From NCBI GenBank assembly GCA_017302775.1, contig JAFLDC010000020.1:1-16809 (forward strand): DNA of 16,809 bases, given 5' to 3'. This document shows positions 1-7,616 of this stretch, in pieces. The notes beneath the pieces are model-generated. The model was not told the DNA's origin and did no database searches. It saw nothing but the letters and a program-made list of their open reading frames with translations. The translations under genes were made by a program, and so were the position numbers. The stretch's first letter is position 1. Each line of letters begins with the position of its first letter. Source of the DNA: Sphingomonadales bacterium. GTDB taxonomy: Bacteria; Pseudomonadota; Alphaproteobacteria; Sphingomonadales; Sphingomonadaceae.

Positions 1-164
1 TCAAGATAGGCCTGCGCTAAGTGGCTGCGCATCGTGACATCAAGAGCAACGATAAACAGACAAACACAAAGCACCGCCGCAACGGTCGTGCGTGCTGCCC
101 GCTTGCGGTCAGACGGAAGCACCCTCAGCCCAGCTGGAAGAGCAAGGCCACGGCGGAGCGTCAC
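1..164 (-). CDS. Possible partial membrane protein downstream of bamD (5' part only)
   Basis: An open frame starts at a GTG (164-162), 7 bases after the bamD stop, and stays open through the left edge (54 codons). I do not recognise it. The first 25 or so residues are rich in Arg, Leu and Pro. Residues about 27-43 form one hydrophobic segment (VAAVLCVCLFIVALDV), as in a single-pass membrane anchor. No Shine-Dalgarno is visible, and no ATG occurs before residue 45, so the start is weakly supported. The close spacing to bamD suggests co-transcription if it is real. It does not look like the start of RecN, a gene I would have expected after bamD in this group. It could also be non-coding sequence that is open by chance. 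Confidence 0.35.
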   Translation of the reverse strand, partial: MTLRRGLALPAGLRVLPSDRKRAARTTVAAVLCVCLFIVALDVTMRSHLAQAYL

Positions 165-171
165 AGACAGG

Positions 172-969
172 TTACTTCGCGGTGACGCCCGGTGCGTGCT
201 TGCGCATCAGGTTATATGCCTTTTCGTACCACTCGCTGCCCGGATAGTTTGCGCCAAGAACGGCCGCGTACTTGACCGCTTCTTCCGACATACCGAGTTG
301 CAGACTGGTTTCGACCATCCTGTACAGCGCTTCCGGCGCATGGCTGGTGGTTTGGTAAGTTTCAATCACGTTACGGAACCGGGCGCCTGCCGCCAGCCAC
401 TTCCCCGAACGCTGGTAGTAACGGCCTATCTGCATTTCCTTGCCGGCCAGATGATCGTTGACCAAATCGATCTTGACCCGCGCGTCGGCCGCATAGCGTG
501 TATTGGGATAGCGCCGAATGACTTCGTTGAGCGCCGTGAGCGCCTGCATCGTAATCTTCTGGTCCCGGTCAACATCGCTGATCTGTTCGTAATAGCACAG
601 CGCGATCAGGTAATAGGCATACGGAGCATCGCGGTTGCCAGGGTGGATCGACAGAAAGCGCTGCGCCGACTGGATCGCCTTGTTGTAGTCCTTGGCGACA
701 TAGTAGCTGAACGAGCTCATCAACTGAGCCCGCCGCGCCCATGGTGAATAGGGATGCTGACGCTCCACCTCGTCGAACAGAGCAGCCGCGATCAGGGTAT
801 CGCCTCGATCCAGCCGATCCTTCGCAGCGGCGTAGAGCGTTTCCACGTCGCGGGCGACATAGGCCATATCTCGCGGCTTGCCCCCACGCCCGCCGCAGCC
901 GGCGGTAAGGAGCATGGCGCCGGATGCGGCAGCAAGAATGGCGAGCTTGAGCGGTGATCGGGCTAGCAT
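172..969 (-). CDS. bamD: Outer membrane protein assembly factor BamD
   Basis: BamD is the essential lipoprotein of the BAM complex, which inserts beta-barrel proteins into the outer membrane from the periplasmic side. The 265-residue protein starts with a lipoprotein signal (residues 1-24, charged start then LAILAAASGAMLLTAG) and a lipidated Cys25. The lipobox is TAGC, with Thr rather than the usual Leu at -3, a mild variant. After it come alpha-helical TPR-type repeats typical of BamD/ComL, for example around the motif ERQHPYSPWARRAQLMSSF (residues 69-87) and RYPNTRYAADAR further on. Length is normal for the family. The start is the ATG at 969-967; Shine-Dalgarno pairing upstream is weak. 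The gene is divergent from a small lipoprotein gene at 1093. The family assignment is secure. Confidence 0.96.
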   Translation of the reverse strand: MLARSPLKLAILAAASGAMLLTAGCGGRGGKPRDMAYVARDVETLYAAAKDRLDRGDTLIAAALFDEVERQHPYSPWARRAQLMSSFSYYVAKDYNKAIQSAQRFLSIHPGNRDAPYAYYLIALCYYEQISDVDRDQKITMQALTALNEVIRRYPNTRYAADARVKIDLVNDHLAGKEMQIGRYYQRSGKWLAAGARFRNVIETYQTTSHAPEALYRMVETSLQLGMSEEAVKYAAVLGANYPGSEWYEKAYNLMRKHAPGVTAK

Positions 970-977
970 GGTGCTGG

Positions 978-1006
978 CCTATAACCAGTGCTTGCCTGAA
1001 CGCCAA
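978..1006 (-). promoter_or_regulatory. Candidate bamD promoter
   Basis: On the minus strand, TTGGCG (1006-1001) and TATAGG (983-978) are separated by 17 bases. Each matches 4 of 6 sigma-70 consensus positions. The -10 element ends only 8 bases before the bamD ATG, so any transcript from it would be nearly leaderless. This is a weak candidate; other promoters further upstream are possible. Confidence 0.25.
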
Positions 1007-1055
1007 GTGAAAGGCGATAGGTTATCCCGAGCAGTGCCGGAGCTTATGGCCGCGA

Positions 1056-1084
1056 TTGTCAGGCTGGTCCTCGCGGGATAATAT
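1056..1084 (+). promoter_or_regulatory. Candidate sigma-70-type promoter of the small lipoprotein gene
   Basis: TTGTCA (1056-1061, 5 of 6 to TTGACA) is followed after 17 bases by TAATAT (1079-1084). A start site about 7 bases further falls next to the ATG at 1093, and no Shine-Dalgarno is present, so a leaderless mRNA is implied. The spacing is ideal but the sites are short, so chance cannot be excluded. Confidence 0.45.
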
Positions 1085-1092
1085 TCCGTGTA

Positions 1093-1350
1093 ATGCCGCG
1101 TTCACTCAATTTTGCAGTTCTGGCAGGTGTCATCCTGATGCTCTGCGCCTGCGCCAAACAGACAGAAGGTGCAGGCGCCCGGCGGCACGATACGACTTTG
1201 CCAAATCCTTTTCGGCCCGATCGCAGCAATGATCCCCATGCCCGCCAGCAATGGGAAGATGGTGTCCGCGCTCTTGAAGAGCAGTGCCGGGATCATGCCC
1301 GGCTCTGCGCCGAAGCCGAAGCTGCCCGCGCCGCGATGGATGGGATGTAG
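1093..1350 (+). CDS. Small putative lipoprotein of unknown function
   Basis: An 85-residue protein I cannot name. It begins with a lipoprotein-type signal peptide: Arg3, a hydrophobic core (FAVLAGVILMLC) and the lipobox LCAC, giving a lipidated Cys at about residue 20. The mature part is short, polar and probably helical near the C-terminus (charged, Ala/Glu-rich, with two further Cys). It contains no recognised domain. It is divergent from bamD and ends 18 bases before the convergent oxygenase gene. No Shine-Dalgarno precedes the ATG, but a good promoter-like pair ends 8 bases before it. The clean signal peptide and the promoter argue that it is real. Membrane targeting is an inference. Confidence 0.6.
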   Translation: MPRSLNFAVLAGVILMLCACAKQTEGAGARRHDTTLPNPFRPDRSNDPHARQQWEDGVRALEEQCRDHARLCAEAEAARAAMDGM

Positions 1351-1368
1351 TGGTGGTCCGGAGCAGGC

Positions 1369-2277
1369 CTATTCCCAGAATGCCATACACCGCACCTCGA
1401 TCGACGATCGGGTTTGAGCACCAGGCAAGCTGGTGTCGTGAAAGGCTGTGTGGGGGCAGCGCCAGGTCACGGAGTGATCGCTGTCCTGGAACTTGAACAG
1501 CAACACGTCGGCGGCAGTCATATTGGAGAAATACCACCAGCGATGCTGAGGACGCAGCCGAAAAATCGTTGCGGCGATCATCTGGTCCTCACCTACCACC
1601 GGCTTGACCAGATCGTCGCCTGCCGGAAATTCATCAACCACGAACAGCGTATTGGAGGTTGTTTCATCTCCGACGATCGAGCGTCCATCCATCACTGCCA
1701 GCGGCCAGTCCTGCGGCCCTGGTGAGAAAGTCCGCCAGAACGAAAAGGCACAGTATCGCTTGTAGCCAGCCCCATCGGGGCGCAATTCCGGATAAAGCCG
1801 GTCCGCAACCCGTTTGGCGGTGATTTCATTATAGTCGACATGGGCCTCCCCCGCCGGCGGCTGAATACCGCCAACATGCCGGTACCCCTCAACCTTTTCG
1901 GCCGCGTGGGCGGAAAGATCGCCCGAAGTGCGGATCATCCAGCCCTGCGCCTTGACAAAACTGGCCCCGGTTATTGCGGTGACGGCGGCCTCAACCTCAG
2001 CATTGTACACCGCATCGACCTCATCGATATCGTTGAAGTCAGACACAGCAGAGGTGTGCCGACCAAGCATGAAGCCGTGCAAGTCCAGCCTAAAGTGATC
2101 ACGGATCGGCATGCCATCGCGCACCGGCATTGGGTGATCGAAATAGGCTCCGGTGTTGATCTCAGCGCCGCGTGAAACGTAACGCCTGGTGATATATTCA
2201 TCGTCGCCGAGGTAACGGATCAGCGCTGGTGCTTCACGCACCCCCAATTCCACCTCATCAGTTCCGATCGTCGCCAT
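1369..2277 (-). CDS. CmcJ/NvfI-family non-haem iron oxygenase/hydroxylase
   Basis: A 302-residue protein resembling the CmcJ / GA4-desaturase-like / NvfI family. Members include the cephamycin 7-alpha-hydroxylation partner CmcJ and the fungal Fe(II)/2-oxoglutarate enzyme NvfI; substrates are usually unknown. Visible features are the HxD pair in EAHVDYNE (His146, Asp148), the conserved aromatic stretch YCAFSFWRTFSP (175-186), and the C-terminal CPHTAFHD (274-281) followed by Arg290 and Arg296. His146/Asp148/His276 would fit a metal facial triad and Arg290 a co-substrate contact, by analogy only. I chose the ATG at 2277, not the one at 2286. GGAGG (2292-2288) sits 10 bases before the former but only 1 base before the latter. 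The gene is 77 bases beyond the lepA stop and has its own promoter candidate. No biosynthetic neighbours hint at a substrate. Confidence 0.82.
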   Translation of the reverse strand: MATIGTDEVELGVREAPALIRYLGDDEYITRRYVSRGAEINTGAYFDHPMPVRDGMPIRDHFRLDLHGFMLGRHTSAVSDFNDIDEVDAVYNAEVEAAVTAITGASFVKAQGWMIRTSGDLSAHAAEKVEGYRHVGGIQPPAGEAHVDYNEITAKRVADRLYPELRPDGAGYKRYCAFSFWRTFSPGPQDWPLAVMDGRSIVGDETTSNTLFVVDEFPAGDDLVKPVVGEDQMIAATIFRLRPQHRWWYFSNMTAADVLLFKFQDSDHSVTWRCPHTAFHDTSLPGAQTRSSIEVRCMAFWE

Positions 2278-2287
2278 CAGCCGCATC

Positions 2288-2292
2288 CCTCC
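2288..2292 (-). promoter_or_regulatory. Ribosome binding site that decides the oxygenase start
   Basis: GGAGG on the minus strand lies 10 bases before the ATG at 2277 and 1 base before the in-frame ATG at 2286, so translation should begin at 2277. Confidence 0.6.
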
Positions 2293-2301
2293 CCGCCGCC
2301 A

Positions 2302-2329
2302 ATAGTAACGATTGTTATCTTTTTAGCAA
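2302..2329 (-). promoter_or_regulatory. Candidate promoter of the CmcJ/NvfI-like oxygenase gene
   Basis: TTGCTA (2329-2324) and TACTAT (2307-2302) are 16 bases apart on the minus strand, each matching 4 of 6 consensus positions. The predicted start near 2295 gives a leader of about 18 bases that contains the GGAGG, a coherent arrangement. The dyad TAAC-GATT-GTTA (2306-2317) overlaps the -10 region and could be a repressor site. Confidence 0.4.
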
Positions 2330-2354
2330 GCCGATCACACGCTGTGGACGAACG

Positions 2355-4172
2355 CTATTCTTCGCCCATGCGCAACGCAGCGATAAAGGCCTCCTGCGGA
2401 ATGCTGACGTTGCCATATTCACGCATCCGGGCTTTGCCCTTCTTCTGCTTTTCCAGCAGCTTCTTCTTTCGCGTGATGTCGCCGCCATAGCACTTGGCGG
2501 TAACATCCTTGCGCATGGCGGCGATGGTTTCGCGGGCGATGACCTTCCCACCAATCGCCGCCTGGACCGGGATTTTGAACAGGTGGCGGGGGATCAGGTC
2601 CTTCAGCCGCTCGCACATGTGGCGCCCGCGCACTTCAGCCTGGGCTCTGTGCACAATCATCGACAGGGCATCGACCGGTTCATTGTTGACGAGGATCGAC
2701 ATCTTGACGAGATCCCCCTCACGCAGGCCGATCTGTTCGTAGTCAAAGCTGGCGTATCCACGGCTTATGGACTTCAGCCGGTCGTAAAAATCAAACACCA
2801 CCTCGTTCAGTGGCAGCTCGTAACTCACTTGAGCCCGCCCGCCAACATAAGTGAGGCCCGTTTGCACCCCGCGCCGGTCCTGGCACAGCTTGAGAATCGA
2901 ACCGAGATATTCGTCCGGTGTATAGATGGTCGCTTTGATCCAGGGCTCATCGATTTGTTCTATCCTGCTGGGGTCAGGATAGTCCGCCGGATTGTGAAGC
3001 ATGATCTCGCGCGCGTCGTCGGTTTTGGATTTGCGCAATTGAATGCGATAAACCACCGAAGGTGCGGTTGTAATCAAATCAAGGTCATATTCGCGAGTCA
3101 GGCGTTCCTGAATGATCTCCAGGTGCAACAGCCCAAGGAACCCACAACGAAACCCAAACCCGAGCGCGGCACTGCTCTCCATCTCGAAACTGAACGACGC
3201 GTCATTGAGTCTGAGTTTGGCAATGCTCTCCCGAAGTTTCTCGAAGTCGGCAGCATCGACAGGAAACAACCCGCAGAACACGACCGGCTGCACTTCCTTG
3301 AAGCCCGGCAGTGGGTCCGCAGCGCCGCCCTTCGCAGTTGTAATGGTATCGCCGACCTTGGCCTGCGCGACTTCCTTGATCTGTGCGGTAATGAAGCCGA
3401 TTTCGCCCGGCCCAAGTTCCGGAAGGTGCTCGATCTTCGGCGTCATGCAACCGACCCGATCGATCAGATGTTCGGTACCACCGGCCATGAACTTGACCTG
3501 CAGACCCTTCCTGATCACGCCATCGATGACCCTGACGAGAATTACGACGCCAAGATAAGGGTCATACCAACTGTCCACCAGCATGGCCTTCAACGGAGCG
3601 TCGCGGTCACCCTGCGGTGCGGGAATCCTGGAAACCACGGCTTCCAGCACTTCAGCGATACCAATTCCTGATTTCGCCGATGTCAGCACGGCATCACTGG
3701 CATCAAGGCCGATGATTTCCTCGATTTCAGCCTTGACCTTATCCGGCTCGGCAGCGGGCAAGTCGATCTTGTTAATCACCGGAACGATTTCGTGATCATG
3801 CTCGATCGACTGATAGACGTTGGCCAGGGTCTGCGCCTCCACTCCCTGGGCCGCATCCACCACCAGCAAGGCACCTTCGCACGCTGCGAGACTGCGGCTC
3901 ACTTCATAGGCGAAGTCAACATGCCCGGGTGTGTCCATCAAATTGAGCTCATATTCGATGCCGTCGTTGGCGGTATATTTGAGCCTTACCGTTTGGGCCT
4001 TGATCGTGATCCCGCGCTCTTTCTCAATATCCATGTTATCAAGGACTTGAGCGCTCATCTCTCTCTCGGTGAGGCCGCCGGTGTATTGGATCAGCCGATC
4101 CGCCAACGTGCTCTTGCCGTGATCGATATGAGCTATGATGCTGAAATTTCTAATTCTTTTAAGGTCGGTCAT
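2355..4172 (-). CDS. lepA: Elongation factor 4 (LepA), back-translocating GTPase
   Basis: LepA/EF4 is a ribosome-binding translational GTPase related to EF-G, thought to act on stalled or mis-translocated ribosomes and in ribosome biogenesis. All GTPase motifs are present: G1 AHIDHGKST (residues 14-22), a GITIKA effector region (54-59), G3 DTPGHVD (80-86), G4 NKID (134-137) and G5 SAKSG (165-169). EF-G-like domains follow, then the LepA-specific basic C-terminal tail ([21 protein letters not shown]), which contacts the tRNA. Length is 605 residues, normal for the family. The frame is open for another 12 codons upstream to 4208, but family members start at [17 protein letters not shown], so 4172 is used. 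It is divergent from the Tad-like genes. Identification is certain. Confidence 0.97.
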   Translation of the reverse strand: MTDLKRIRNFSIIAHIDHGKSTLADRLIQYTGGLTEREMSAQVLDNMDIEKERGITIKAQTVRLKYTANDGIEYELNLMDTPGHVDFAYEVSRSLAACEGALLVVDAAQGVEAQTLANVYQSIEHDHEIVPVINKIDLPAAEPDKVKAEIEEIIGLDASDAVLTSAKSGIGIAEVLEAVVSRIPAPQGDRDAPLKAMLVDSWYDPYLGVVILVRVIDGVIRKGLQVKFMAGGTEHLIDRVGCMTPKIEHLPELGPGEIGFITAQIKEVAQAKVGDTITTAKGGAADPLPGFKEVQPVVFCGLFPVDAADFEKLRESIAKLRLNDASFSFEMESSAALGFGFRCGFLGLLHLEIIQERLTREYDLDLITTAPSVVYRIQLRKSKTDDAREIMLHNPADYPDPSRIEQIDEPWIKATIYTPDEYLGSILKLCQDRRGVQTGLTYVGGRAQVSYELPLNEVVFDFYDRLKSISRGYASFDYEQIGLREGDLVKMSILVNNEPVDALSMIVHRAQAEVRGRHMCERLKDLIPRHLFKIPVQAAIGGKVIARETIAAMRKDVTAKCYGGDITRKKKLLEKQKKGKARMREYGNVSIPQEAFIAALRMGEE

Positions 4173-4280
4173 GAGAATCCCGCGAATTTCCCCAGCCGTT
4201 AGCAGCAAGGTCGCAGGCTGTCACCCGTCCGGCGCAGAGCCCGGCTGAGTGTCCGTGGTGTGGGCAATCGGACCCCCAGC

Positions 4281-4297
4281 AACTCGCGCCGCGGGTT
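4281..4297. repeat. Near-perfect 17-base palindrome in the lepA / tad intergenic region
   Basis: AACTCGCG-C-CGCGGGTT, with 8-base arms, one mismatch and a single central base. It lies about 100 bases upstream of both divergent start codons (lepA at 4172, TadG-like at 4396). It could be an operator or a small RNA hairpin. Otherwise the 223-base gap 4173-4395 shows C-rich sequence but no gene, tRNA or convincing promoter. Confidence 0.4.
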
Positions 4298-4395
4298 ACC
4301 CCCGACGAGCCCCCCGAAATTAACTCTTTGGCAAACCCTGCCCACTAACAGAATTCGCGGACGATTCTGTAGGCTATGGAGGCAACAGGCGGGCG

Positions 4396-6315
4396 ATGGG
4401 GAAAATGCGCGATCAATTTTGCCGGCTGGCAAGCGACACATCAGGCAACGTCGGCCTGATCGTCGCGGTGTCGGTGATTCCGCTGCTCGCCCTGATCGGC
4501 GGCGGACTGGATATGAGCCGCGCTTACATGGCCAACACCCAGTTGCAATCGGCCTGCGACGCCGGTGTTCTGGCCGGTCGACGCGCCATGGGCAAAAGCG
4601 GGGTTTATGAGGACGATGAAAAAGCCAAAGCGCAAAAGCTGTTCAATTTCAACTTCGACGCTCAGGCAATCAACGCCACAGGTGTATCCTTCGTCACCAG
4701 CAGCAACGACCAGGGTCAAGTAACCGGAACCGCCAAGGCAAACGTGCCCACGGTAGTGATGAAGATTTTTAACAAGGAAAAGTTTGATCTTCAGGCAGAC
4801 TGCATGGCTGAATTGCAGGTTGCCAACACTGACGTCATGTTCGTGCTCGATACCACTGGTTCGATGGCCGGGTCGCGTATCACCGGTCTTCGCGAAGCGG
4901 TGAAAGACTTCCATAAGACAATGAACGAAGCCGTGACCGCTGATGACACGCGTGTGCGCTATGGCTTCGTGCCCTACTCGACGACCGTCAATGCCAAGGG
5001 CCTGCTGGCGGACCCGGAAACTCCGATGCCGGTTGACTATTTTGCCGACACTGCCGCGTATCAATCGCGTGAAGCACAGTTCAACACACCCGTTTATGTC
5101 GGGACGACCGTGCCGGTCAGCACTGTTGACGAAACCTATGCTACGAAGATCAGCTCCAGCAATTGCACCAAGTATGGGCAGAACAAGTACCCATCCAGCA
5201 GCGGCGCCAACCCTGTTGTAACCGGCTCTGCCCCTGGCCCCGTGACGCAGAAAAGCTATACGTACAAGTCGTGGGGGGGCGCTACCGGTACGACCCGGTG
5301 GTGCGTGCGCACCGTCAAAACCACACTGACCACCTACGTTACAAAATATGCCTTCACAAAATGGCGCTACAAGGAGGTCGCCCTGGATGCTTCCTCTTAT
5401 AAGACCGGGGCGAGCGTGGCCGTGGGGACGGGGATTACCACGCCGAGCGGCTCGATCGTCGATCAAAGTGAAAACTTCACCTATGCTAACACGTCGGGCT
5501 ATTATGACATGGTCACAATGGCCAAGAAGAACGGCACCGAACTCCGCAACGTCGGCATAACCAACATGACCTGGGGCGGATGTTTGGAGGAACGCGATAC
5601 CGTCGATGATTCCGACTGGAGCCCGATCCCGGACGAGGCTCACGATCTTGATATCACTTCGGCTCCGACCTCCAACGAAACACGCTGGCGGGCGCAATGG
5701 AATGGTTTGACCTATAATCGGTCGAACAAGACGTACGTCGATTCCACCAGCAACTATTCGACCGCATCTTACGCCTGCCCGGCGCAGATGAAGCTATTTA
5801 CCGAAGTCGAATTGTCCGATGACCCAACCGATGTTCCAGACTGGCTCGACACCTATCTGAACGGCCTGACCCCAGCCGGGAACACCTACCATGATATCGG
5901 CATGATCTGGGGTGCCCGTCTGGCCAATCCACGGGGAATTTTCGAGGAAAACGTCACTGATGGCGACAAGGCGGTCAGCCGCCATCTCATCTTCATGTCG
6001 GACGGCCAGTTGGAACCCTATATCTGGGGGTACAATGCCTATGGCATCGAGGTACTGTCCAACCGGATTGCACCTCTGGGCAGCGACGAGAACGTCGTAA
6101 AAGCAAGGCATGCCTCGCGTTTCCTCGCGGCTTGCGAAGAAGCAAAGGCCCAAGGGATTACCGTCTGGGTGATCGCGTTCGGAACGACACTGAACAATGA
6201 CATGAAGGCCTGTTCCAGCGACGGCCGGGCCTATTCCGCGAGCGACACAACGGCATTGAAACAGCAGTTCAAGTTCATTGCCTCACAGGTCGCCAATCTC
6301 CGGCTGGGGCAGTAG
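4396..6315 (+). CDS. TadG-like Tad pilus assembly protein with von Willebrand A domain
   Basis: A 639-residue protein of the TadG type, a membrane-anchored accessory protein of Tad (Flp) pilus systems. Residues 17-40 form the single N-terminal transmembrane segment (VGLIVAVSVIPLLALIGGGL), followed by the Tad-typical RAYMANTQLQSACDAG. Unlike the TadE proteins it lacks Glu at +5 after Gly17, so prepilin-type cleavage is unlikely. A VWA domain starts at about 149 with the metal-site motif DTTGSM (152-157); the second acidic motif MSDG has Asp536. Between them is a long insert (about 245-465) rich in Thr, Ser, Tyr and Trp, with Cys257, Cys303, Cys396 (in WGGCLEER) and Cys461. GGAGG (4378-4382) precedes the ATG by 13 bases; an in-frame ATG at 4405 is an alternative. 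It is first of a four-gene cluster. Confidence 0.85.
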   Translation: MGKMRDQFCRLASDTSGNVGLIVAVSVIPLLALIGGGLDMSRAYMANTQLQSACDAGVLAGRRAMGKSGVYEDDEKAKAQKLFNFNFDAQAINATGVSFVTSSNDQGQVTGTAKANVPTVVMKIFNKEKFDLQADCMAELQVANTDVMFVLDTTGSMAGSRITGLREAVKDFHKTMNEAVTADDTRVRYGFVPYSTTVNAKGLLADPETPMPVDYFADTAAYQSREAQFNTPVYVGTTVPVSTVDETYATKISSSNCTKYGQNKYPSSSGANPVVTGSAPGPVTQKSYTYKSWGGATGTTRWCVRTVKTTLTTYVTKYAFTKWRYKEVALDASSYKTGASVAVGTGITTPSGSIVDQSENFTYANTSGYYDMVTMAKKNGTELRNVGITNMTWGGCLEERDTVDDSDWSPIPDEAHDLDITSAPTSNETRWRAQWNGLTYNRSNKTYVDSTSNYSTASYACPAQMKLFTEVELSDDPTDVPDWLDTYLNGLTPAGNTYHDIGMIWGARLANPRGIFEENVTDGDKAVSRHLIFMSDGQLEPYIWGYNAYGIEVLSNRIAPLGSDENVVKARHASRFLAACEEAKAQGITVWVIAFGTTLNNDMKACSSDGRAYSASDTTALKQQFKFIASQVANLRLGQ

Positions 6316-6319
6316 CGCG

Positions 6320-6928
6320 ATGCTTCGATCATTTCCGCGACGCACAGTTGCCAGACTGGCGGCCGAAACCGGCGGCGTGACGGTGATTGAATTCGCCCTG
6401 ATCGCACCTGTGTTCCTGCTGATGCTGTTTGGCACCTTCGATCTGGGCCAGGCGATCTATCTGCAAGGGGTTTTTCACGGCGCCGTTCAGGATGCCGGCC
6501 GCGATGCGGGGCTTGAATCCGGTGCGAACAATCTCACCGCGATCGACAACCAGGTCATGCTGCGAATCAAGAGCGTGGCCCCGGCAGGTGCGATCATCTC
6601 ATCGCGTAAGAACTATACCACCTTTAACGAGGTCGGCACGCCGGAAGACTTTGAAGATGCCAACAACAACGGCAGCTATGATGACAACGAATGCTTCACC
6701 GATGTGAACGGCAACGATCAATGGGATTCCGACCGTGCCATCAGCGGTCTGGGCGGTGCGGATGACGTGGTCGTTTATACTGCCACCCTGACTTACAACC
6801 GGATCGTGCCGATCGGCGGCATGTTGGGGTGGAGCGATCAGGGCACGGTCGCCGCGTCAACGGTTCTTCGCAATCAACCATTCGGCAGCCAAGCCGCACG
6901 GCCGGAAAAGCAAGTATGTCCAACCTGA
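6320..6928 (+). CDS. TadE-type pseudopilin with two EF-hand-like loops
   Basis: A 202-residue TadE/TadF-family protein. Such minor pseudopilins are cleaved by a TadV-type prepilin peptidase and act in Tad pilus assembly at the inner membrane and periplasm. The N-terminus shows TGG|VTVIEF: cleavage after Gly19 would put Glu24 at +5, the prepilin hallmark, followed by a hydrophobic helix (ALIAPVFLLMLFGTFDLGQAI). Residues 113-124 (DANNNGSYDDNE) fit the 12-residue EF-hand loop pattern, and residues 128-139 (DVNGNDQWDSDR) are a second, less perfect loop, so calcium binding is likely. The ATG at 6320 is 4 bases after the TadG-like stop, which fits translational coupling; the frame is open further upstream but that part overlaps the TadG gene. 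Confidence 0.85.
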   Translation: MLRSFPRRTVARLAAETGGVTVIEFALIAPVFLLMLFGTFDLGQAIYLQGVFHGAVQDAGRDAGLESGANNLTAIDNQVMLRIKSVAPAGAIISSRKNYTTFNEVGTPEDFEDANNNGSYDDNECFTDVNGNDQWDSDRAISGLGGADDVVVYTATLTYNRIVPIGGMLGWSDQGTVAASTVLRNQPFGSQAARPEKQVCPT

Positions 6929-7575
6929 TGAAGCCTTTGGGCACCCTGCTCGCCCGCCTGGCTCGAAACAAGTCGGGCGTGGCGATGATCGAATTCGCCT
7001 ATTCCGCGCCAGTGCTGGCGCTGTTGCTGATCGGCGGCGTAGAACTGTCGAACTTCGCCATTACGCATATGCGGGTGAGTCAGGTTGCCGTTTCGCTCGC
7101 AGACAATGCCTCGCGGGCCAAGCAGAGCGTCGTATCGGGCGTGCCGCGTATCCGCGAGGCTGACGTCAACGAAGTGTTTTCCGCCGCACAGCTGCAAGGC
7201 GGTACACTCGATTTCCAAGCTCATGGGCGCCTGATCCTGTCCAGCCTGGAAACCAATGCCAGCGGCGGCCAGTGGATTCACTGGCAGCGCTGCTTCGGCG
7301 ATGGTGACTATGATTCCAGCTATGGCGTCCAGGGAGATGGCGCCACGGGGACTTCCCTTACCGGCATCGGCCCTACCAACCGTCGGGTTTCAGCCGAATC
7401 GGGCACCGCGATCATGTTCGTCGAGGTCGTCTACGACTACCAGCCCTTGCTGTTCTCCGACTTTATGCAATCGGCTCAGATCCGCAAAACGGCTGCGATG
7501 TATGTCCGTGACAATCGCGACCTCTCCGGCATTTACAATCCATCCCCGTCCGTAACGGCAAACGTGTGCACGTGA
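6916..7575 (+). CDS. TadE/TadF-type pseudopilin
   Basis: A 219-residue second TadE-family pseudopilin. It has a short basic leader, then KSG|VAMIEF, where cleavage after Gly21 puts Glu26 at +5, then a hydrophobic helix (YSAPVLALLLIGGVELSNF). The periplasmic part contains WIHWQRCFG, a pattern typical of this family. The start used is the ATG at 6916, overlapping the previous gene by 13 bases, with GGAAAAG 6 bases upstream. The ATG at 6928, in a TGATG stop-start overlap, is the alternative and would shorten the protein by 4 residues. Both imply tight coupling to the upstream TadE. It probably works with the two preceding proteins in one surface-pilus subcomplex. Confidence 0.83.
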   Translation: MSNLMKPLGTLLARLARNKSGVAMIEFAYSAPVLALLLIGGVELSNFAITHMRVSQVAVSLADNASRAKQSVVSGVPRIREADVNEVFSAAQLQGGTLDFQAHGRLILSSLETNASGGQWIHWQRCFGDGDYDSSYGVQGDGATGTSLTGIGPTNRRVSAESGTAIMFVEVVYDYQPLLFSDFMQSAQIRKTAAMYVRDNRDLSGIYNPSPSVTANVCT

Positions 7576-7616
7576 TGCGACTGGCAAGAACGTGCCGCTC
7601 AGATGGACTGTGACGA

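Noticed and set aside
34..747. 237-codon plus-strand frame over bamD
   Set aside because: Shadow of bamD; the minus-strand lipoprotein with TPR-like repeats explains the region.
2229..3671. 480-codon open plus-strand frame opposite lepA
   Set aside because: It is antisense to the certain lepA gene, has no domain-like sequence, and is a by-product of lepA codon bias.
4173..4208. 12-codon N-terminal extension of lepA
   Set aside because: EF4 proteins begin at the residue encoded at 4172; the extension has no family counterpart.
4329..4342. Sigma-54-like TGGCA...TGC upstream of the tad genes
   Set aside because: The GG and GC elements are 10 bases apart rather than the required 12.
4209..4395. 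tRNA or small RNA gene in the lepA/tad gap
   Set aside because: No T-loop or acceptor pairing could be found; only the short palindrome stands out.
4199..4441. 80-codon minus-strand frame in the lepA/tad gap
   Set aside because: No start context and no protein-like features, and it runs into the TadG-like gene on the other strand.
4441..5697. 418-codon open minus-strand frame opposite the TadG-like gene
   Set aside because: The sense frame has clear TadG and VWA motifs; the antisense product is Arg/Gly/His-rich with no recognisable features.
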